A DNA stretch of 64,000 bases from Clytia hemisphaerica (lineage: Eukaryota; Cnidaria; Hydrozoa; Leptothecata; Clytiidae), in contig CACVBU010000950.1 of NCBI GenBank assembly GCA_902728285.1, positions 32,239-96,238 on the forward strand, read 5' to 3'. This document shows, in pieces, positions 58,743 through 64,000 of this stretch. The position numbers were made by a program, and so were the translations under genes. The first letter of the stretch is position 1. Each line of letters starts with the position of its first letter. A model generated the notes under the pieces. That model made no database searches, had not been told where the DNA came from, and saw only the letters and a list, made by a program, of their open reading frames with translations.

Positions 58743-60147
58743 GCCATCCTCCTTCAAATCTTCTGGAAATTCTACCAATGGGGAAATTTCCAAATGTTCT
58801 CCCAGCAATAAAGGGGCTTTTCCAAAGGAGATCCCTCAAACACCATTAGCAGGAAGGACAAAGTTCTTCCTGGAAAACTGGAAGAAACTAACAAGCGATC
58901 AGATTTTATTAGAGATGGTGAGCGGGTACAGAATCCCTTTTCTAGAAAACCCTCCCCCAGTTTTGAGACAAAACCCTTACGTTTCTCAAGTAAGTCAGGA
59001 CATGAGGGAATTAATCCAGGAAGAGGTGAAAAGTATGTTGCTCAAAGGGGCAATCGTGACAGTGACACCATCACCAGAACAGTTTGTCAGCCCTCTATTT
59101 TTGGTACCAAAGAAAGACCAGGGGCAAAGGCCAGTGATAAATCTGAAAAACTTGAACAAATTTATTCCATACGAACACTTCAAGATGGAGGGATTATTTT
59201 TAGTGAAGGAAATTCTGAAGGACTGGATGTTAAAAATCGATCTCAAGGATGCATATTTCGCCATACCTTTAGATCAGCATTCTCAGAGGTTTGTGAGATT
59301 CGAATGGGACAAGACCCTATACCAATTCCAGTGTCTCTGTTTCGGTTTATCTCCAGCTCCAAGAGTGTTTTCAAAAATTCTGAAGGTTCCAATTTCACTT
59401 CTGAGGAGATTAGGGATTCGTTTAATCATATTTCCGGACGATATCCTGCTAATAGCCTCGACTCCAGAGGAGTTGAGACAGATGAGGGACACAACTATTT
59501 TCCTTTTGCAAAGTCTTGGGTTTCTAATAAATGTCAAGAAGTCAGTTTTCGAACCAACCCAAAAGATAGAATTCTTGGGGATGATAATAGACTCAATCAA
59601 AATGACTCTAAGCCTTCCAGAAGAGAAGGTGGTTGCCATAAAGAAGCAATGCTCAGAAATGTTAGAAAAGGAAAAGGTTCCCCTGAGGGAGTTATCGAAA
59701 CTAGTGGGCAGGTTGTCTGCCTCAATGCTAGCAATATTACCAGCACCCCTTCAATACAGGAGCCTTCAACGACAACAGATTTCAGAGTTGAAGGAACAGG
59801 GTTCATACAATCATGTAGTGGAATTGACAGAGGAGGTGAAAAAGGAAATAAATTGGTGGCTCTTGAACCTAGAACTTTACAATGGGAGGAGTCTAATAAC
59901 CCCACCTCCACAGATAGTAATCCAAACGGATGCCTCCAAAACAGGATGGGGAGATGCTTGTCGGAGTTTAAGAACAGGGGGTCCATGGTCTCTGGAGGAA
60001 CAGCAGGAACATATAAATGTTTTGGAATTAGAAGCAGCCAGGATAGGTCTATTGACATTCATACCAAGGTTCAGGGCAACGTCGGTTCATATTCAGATGG
60101 ACAATACAGTATGGAACAAAAGATTGATCCCGTTCGATGTCCTGTAA
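58705..60147 (+). CDS. DIRS reverse transcriptase - RNase H, 3'-truncated
   Basis: RT motifs in order: SPLFLVPKKDQGQRPVINLK, WMLKIDLKDAYFAIPL, QCLCFGLSPAPRVFSKIL, IIFPDDILLIAS (59,425-59,460), FLINVKKSVFEPTQKIEFLG. The catalytic FxDD reads FPDD where DIRS elements normally have Y/FLDD, one C/T change that may inactivate it. RNase H: IQTDASKTGWG and HINVLELEAARIG, HIQMDNT, after which the frame runs into recombinase-linker DNA and stops. The region overlaps ORF1 in a different frame (+1 relation); no ATG at the RT start, so frameshift or re-initiation is implied. Confidence 0.9.
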   Translation: MARSQSSFNKRGKPSSFKSSGNSTNGEISKCSPSNKGAFPKEIPQTPLAGRTKFFLENWKKLTSDQILLEMVSGYRIPFLENPPPVLRQNPYVSQVSQDMRELIQEEVKSMLLKGAIVTVTPSPEQFVSPLFLVPKKDQGQRPVINLKNLNKFIPYEHFKMEGLFLVKEILKDWMLKIDLKDAYFAIPLDQHSQRFVRFEWDKTLYQFQCLCFGLSPAPRVFSKILKVPISLLRRLGIRLIIFPDDILLIASTPEELRQMRDTTIFLLQSLGFLINVKKSVFEPTQKIEFLGMIIDSIKMTLSLPEEKVVAIKKQCSEMLEKEKVPLRELSKLVGRLSASMLAILPAPLQYRSLQRQQISELKEQGSYNHVVELTEEVKKEINWWLLNLELYNGRSLITPPPQIVIQTDASKTGWGDACRSLRTGGPWSLEEQQEHINVLELEAARIGLLTFIPRFRATSVHIQMDNTVWNKRLIPFDVL

Positions 60148-60965
60148 AGCATATTCTAGATTTTCTTACTGATCTGTGTACAAAGGGACTCCAATATAGT
60201 ACTATAGGTGGGTACAGATCAGCAATTTCAGCTTTCCATGAAAATTGTGATTGGTCTTCGATAGGAGAACATCCTCTTGTCAAAAGGCTGATGGTTGGTA
60301 TTTTCAACAAGAGACCACCTCAACCTCGTTATGGATTCACTTGGGACGTTGAAACGGTCCTTAGGTACATAAATGGTTTAGATTCTTCTACAATAGACAT
60401 TAAGTTACTGGCATTAAAACTAACAGTACTGTTGGCCTTAACCGGGGCATCCAGGGCTTCAGAACTTAACATTCTTGATACAAAGTTTCTATCTAAGTAT
60501 TCTTCAGTTTACATCTTTGAACTAGATGGTGTAACTAAAACACAAAAGCCTGGGGATTCGCCGACTAAAATAAAATTGTTCAGATTTCAGGAGAACTTAT
60601 CTCTTTGTGTGTGCCATACAATAGACGAGTTCTTGTCTAGAACTAAGGAACGAAGGGGAACGGAAACTAGACTCCTAATATCACATATCAAACCATATAG
60701 AAGAGTTTCTACAGACACAGTTTCAAGGTGGTTAAAAACGATAATTGGATTAGCTGGCATTGATACTAAGATTTTTAAAGGACATTCTACAAGATCAGCG
60801 ACCACTTCTAAAGCTTCCAGTCTGGGGATCTCTGTGAGGGAGATCTTAGAAAGAGCTAATTGGACAAATGAGTCCACTTTCCAAAAATTTTACAACAGAA
60901 AAATTGATCCTGGTAAAGGGGAGAAATTCCAAAAGGCCTTATTGAGTAGCTTTGAACAGGGGTAG
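60100..60965 (+). CDS. DIRS tyrosine recombinase
   Basis: The frame continues through VKHILDFLTDLCTKGLQYST, HPLVKRLMVGIFNKRPP, LALTGASRASEL (first catalytic Arg), KGHSTRSATTSKA (H-x-x-R, His codon 60,783-60,785), ANWTNESTFQKFYNRK (nucleophile Tyr) and stops at TAG 60,963-60,965 inside the right terminal repeat. All expected catalytic residues are present. The N-terminal start has been lost by the deletion fusing RNase H to the recombinase, so no independent start is visible. Confidence 0.9.
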
Positions 60966-61048
60966 TTTAGGACGATGTCCTAGATTTACTATCCGAGTGA
61001 GGGCGGTAACCAATATTAGATTGGGCGGAGATTTTATGAAATGAAATT

Positions 61049-61451
61049 GAGGATTGTGCAAGGGCCCGAAGGGCCCGCAGTGCAATCCCGATTTTATGAA
61101 TAAAATCGAAGCCAACGATCTAATATTGCCCGCCCACCATCTCCCTTATTGGTGTTTCATTTCATAAAATATGTTTTATTTTTCTCTACTTGTCAGGTAA
61201 TTCTGCTTTCAGAGGACGCGGACGTGGCCGAGGAAGATTTGGTGGATGATTGAAATATTATTTCAATGAAAGATACGATTCTTAAACTAAATATTGATAT
61301 TGTTTCTTTCTTTCTTTATGTTTTATCCCGGGCTTGTCCTAGATTTACGATGCGAGTGAGGGCGGTAACCAATATTAGATCGTTGGCTTCGATTTTATTC
61401 ATAAAATCGGAATTGCACTGCGGGCCCTTCGGGCCCTTGCACAATCCTCGA
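61049..61451. mobile_element. inverted-repeat unit enclosing an RG-rich terminal exon
   Basis: Arms 61,049-61,128 and 61,370-61,451 are ~80-bp near-perfect inverted repeats (ggattgtgcaagggcccgaa). The right arm continues inward into aatattggttaccgccctca, the same sequence as the DIRS terminal repeats. This looks like a non-autonomous DIRS-like unit abutting the full element. Confidence 0.6.
61197..61249 (+). CDS. putative last exon, RG-rich tail
   Basis: After a pyrimidine-rich acceptor (tttctctacttgtcag) the frame reads NSAFRGRGRGRGRFGG then TGA at 61,247-61,249. RG repeats are typical tails of RNA-binding proteins. It sits inside the inverted-repeat unit, so it may be a captured host exon or the tail of another DIRS Gag. 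Confidence 0.4.
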
Positions 61452-61834
61452 GTTTCCCTGATTATCGGCCGACTGTAAAATGTTAAAAGCTATACTATTT
61501 TTAAAAGTACCAAGTTATCTTAGACGTTCTCTAAGATGTCCAGCAAAAATCATCGCTATCCAACAAATTTCTAATCCTTTTTTAATAATTTTTTTGTTTC
61601 TTTATTAAGAAAGTCATATATTACTTGAAAAAGTACATTAATTGTTAATTCTCTTGAGGTGTATCAATAACTGAATCTAATTGGTTGTTCGTTTTTTTGT
61701 TTAAATTAGTTTTTCTTCTCCTGGGAATTTCAATCGTCAAAATATCCTTTCTGTCAGCGGTTATATATAGACAGAATAAATTTTCGATCTCAAAACACAT
61801 CAACAGTAGAAAGAGGTGTGTTAACCCTATTAGC

Positions 61835-62560
61835 CCCAAGCTTTTTTGACTTTTGTATCCCCAGGGGGGGGTAGAATCTACCACCCTCGATTATTTTCGA
61901 TCTAGAAGAGCTATGGCCATGAAATTTGGTACAGATGTTCTCCATCATGATACAATTTTCCAGGAAGAAAAGAAAAATTGATTACGTCATTCAAAAACTG
62001 ATGACGTCATCACAAAATTTCCACCTGTCGGAAAAAAGCCCAAATATATGGTTTACAAAAATGTCTATTACAGTCGAACCAATAAAGATATTTCAATTCT
62101 GTTTAAAGATTCTGAAAGATAAAAGACTGTTCTTTAACATAATTGCCGGTTTTGCAAATTCCATGAAGAGTTTTTCTTAAAATCCATGCTGAAGATGAGT
62201 AAAATTTTCAAAATTTGATGACGTCATAAATGATGACGTCATTATTTTCAAAAATTCTCTTTTGATTTTTTAAATCTGTATTATCAATGCCTATCACGTG
62301 TCAAAATTTGAAAATGATTGAATAAATAGTTTAGAAGTTATCAGCACTTTAAAATTTTGAGTTTTAAGCGATTTAAGCTGGGTTTTATGTCATGTTTCAC
62401 AATAAAGTCACAAAACCTGATCTGGACAACCTATGACCCTAAAATTTTGCACAAGTACTCTTAATAAGATTTTATTAGCCTCCGTCTCAGAACGCGGTCA
62501 GAAAATTTTGCGGATAATTTCACAGCGAAAATGCATCCAGTGAAATTGGGGGTAATGTAT
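61835..62560. repeat. dispersed-type repeat with TGACGTCA palindromes
   Basis: ccaggggggggtagaatctaccaccct (palindromic) is followed by tgatgacgtcatca at ~61,998 and two gatgacgtcat at ~62,218-62,240. TE-like, boundaries not found. Confidence 0.4.
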
Positions 62561-62569
62561 CATGATTCA

Positions 62570-64000
62570 AGTCGACTGACATAATTGTACACATAATACA
62601 TGTTACAAGTTCTGCCTACGGATTCTCAAGCTCGGCTATAATAAAACTATTACATGTTAGTAGCGGAACCGACTGACCAATGTTATGTAGCAGGTTGAAA
62701 CATGAGTTTCTGCTGGAAAGATGCAGTTTGTTTTCAAGTTAAATCTTCAAAATAAAACAAACTGTGTGGGTTTCTTTACTTCCAAACAACCTACCAATAG
62801 TTTTGGAACACTCCATAATAAAGGAAGATGGCTCTCTTCTTGTGGATTGGCTTTCTGATACCCCATATAAACACGATGTGACTGGATGAAAGTGAAGAGA
62901 CATGATTTGTTGGTTTTTGTTTGATTTGATGGCAAATGGGATAGTAAATGACTTTTCATGTATTGCTTGGCTCTACATATGATACATCTAGCTTTGAACA
63001 CCTCCAGAATGTTGAAAAAAGCATTTTACGAGATAAGTTTCAATTATAATTTTCATGGAAATTTTTAATCGACAGATTTTTAGCTTGGCGTCAGTTTTGT
63101 TTGGTTGATGTTTGGTATTGTGATCATTAAAAGCAATGAAATGCCACACAGTCACTCTATACATGATGCCTCCAGCCATGATTGGTATCAGAATGTTGGA
63201 GAAAAAAACATTTTACGAGAAATTGTTGATAGAAATTATATTGACTTATTTTTACAATTTTAGCGGTGTGGGTTTAGTTGGTTGATAATGTTTACACTGT
63301 GGGATGGTTTTCAAAAAACAGTTATATTGATTGCTGTTTGTTGGAATCGATTACCAAAAAAAAAGAGAACCTTTTTTTGATAAATACTTTATTTTTTTCA
63401 TGAATCGAGAAAACCGTGTGGATAGTATGTCTTGTAGTAACCAATTCAGTGTCTGTTTTCAAATTTTGAAAGCTCTATGCCTACTGAATTGAAGCTCTGA
63501 CTAGCTCTGTTTTAAAACTTTGAGCCATGTTTTTTTCTTTGTTGCTATTAAAGATAGATTTTTAAATTGTCGTAATGGAAATTTATTTGTAAAGTTTTAG
63601 TTTTTGAGTTTAGTTCATCAGTAGTACATACAGTAGTATTTTTTCAGTAATCCTTTCTTGTAAATATAGTAACATTTAACCAGACTCATTGGCCTAATTA
63701 TATTCGAATTTGTATTTTTTTAGGACAGATAAGTACATATTTTTAAACACCAAAACAAAGCAAACAACATGCCAGTTCTTTCTGGACAAATATACTTTAT
63801 TGTGTGCTTTGAGTTCTATTTTAATCAACCCTCTCAACTGCTGATCTTTCAACTATCATTTAGGAGTATAGAATGGGCTTCCATAGTATGTATAGTACCA
63901 TTTTCTCTAAGTATTTTGTGCAATTTGTCAACAAAGTAGACTTCTTGACTGTCCTTGTCCCTTATGTTAAAGTTGTTCTGATGGAGGAGTTTGCTATTTT
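62570..64000. other. no gene seen; ~185-bp duplication
   Basis: cagaatgttg...cattttacgaga occurs at ~63,006 and ~63,192 with partly similar flanks. Minus-strand frames at 62,747-63,001 and 62,988-63,179 (with ARCIICRAKQ) are open but not tied to any family. Confidence 0.4.

Larger units (their letters stand above)
57485..61047 (+). mobile_element. DIRS1-like retrotransposon with 90-bp inverted ends
   Basis: Perfect inverted 90-bp repeats at 57,485-57,574 and 60,958-61,047 (core ggcggtaaccaatattagat) enclose Gag-like, RT-RNase H and tyrosine-recombinase reading frames in DIRS order. Inverted termini and a tyrosine recombinase instead of an integrase define the group. At 3.56 kb it is short for the family because the segment after RNase H (rest of RNase H and any methyltransferase-like domain) is deleted near 60,100. 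Terminal repeats are identical and ORFs nearly intact, so insertion is young. Confidence 0.93.

Noticed and set aside
59283-60058. Minus-strand ORFs of 118 and 153 codons within the DIRS region
   Set aside because: Shadows of the RT/RNase H coding strand.
59304-60080. Long N-terminal extension of the recombinase frame
   Set aside because: The frame is open through the RT gene by chance; sequence has no recombinase features before about 60,100.
60587-60877. Minus-strand 96-codon ORF
   Set aside because: Shadow of the tyrosine recombinase.
62747-63179. Two minus-strand frames with CIIC and RVTVWHF
   Set aside because: Considered as a transposase zinc-ribbon tail, but too short and without further ligands.

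Overview
This is a eukaryotic nuclear window, most likely from an AT-rich invertebrate animal. The evidence is GT-AG introns with consistent phases, a multi-exon haspin-type kinase gene, a DIRS-type tyrosine-recombinase retrotransposon, two families of APE-type LINEs, and many TIR elements with clean target-site duplications (TSDs). A 2A-like ribosome-skipping peptide sits in a transposon-type protease frame, as is known from sea urchins, molluscs and cnidarians. I cannot name the species. No operons, prokaryotic promoters or CRISPR arrays are present.

Layout. 0-1.4 kb: minus-strand remnant of a 2A-cysteine protease ORF with basic 20-residue repeats (Helitron/Helentron-like context). 2-10 kb: hairpins, a 422-bp tandem duplication, a poly-G-ended element with an 8-bp TSD and a TAA-flanked MITE. 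10.2-12.6 kb: decayed LINE. 13-17 kb: two TIR elements. 18.5-22 kb: a small minus-strand split gene ending in a PHD-like Cys/His module, interrupted by TEs. 22.2-25.2 kb: a SINE-like tRNA relic and a nest of TIR elements. 25.7-36.5 kb: the main host gene, 17 exons and 702 codons. 37-47 kb: three TTAA-flanked elements, hairpins and a LINE 3' fragment. 47.5-48.5 kb: a 155-bp satellite with a perfect palindrome in nearly every monomer. 48.5-53.9 kb: a CR1/L2-like LINE split by a 1.8-kb MULE-like element (9-bp TSD) and a 583-bp Harbinger-like MITE (TTA TSD). 53.9-54.9 kb: a 25-bp minisatellite. 55-55.8 kb: second hAT copy. 57.5-61.05 kb: DIRS element with 90-bp perfect inverted repeats, then an inverted-repeat unit enclosing an RG-rich terminal exon. 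61.5-64 kb: non-coding repeats.

Most notable result. The 25.7-36.5 kb gene joins a degenerate retroviral-type integrase region (exons 1-5, ending in an SPYE...KP motif) to a haspin-like kinase whose catalytic residues all look intact (exons 10-17). Every exon junction keeps frame. This suggests an old domesticated integrase fused to a kinase. Other results are a 2A-protease frame, a recurrent poly-G-ended element family with exact 8-bp duplications, and a genome-wide style of TEs whose ends are built from short quasi-repeats.
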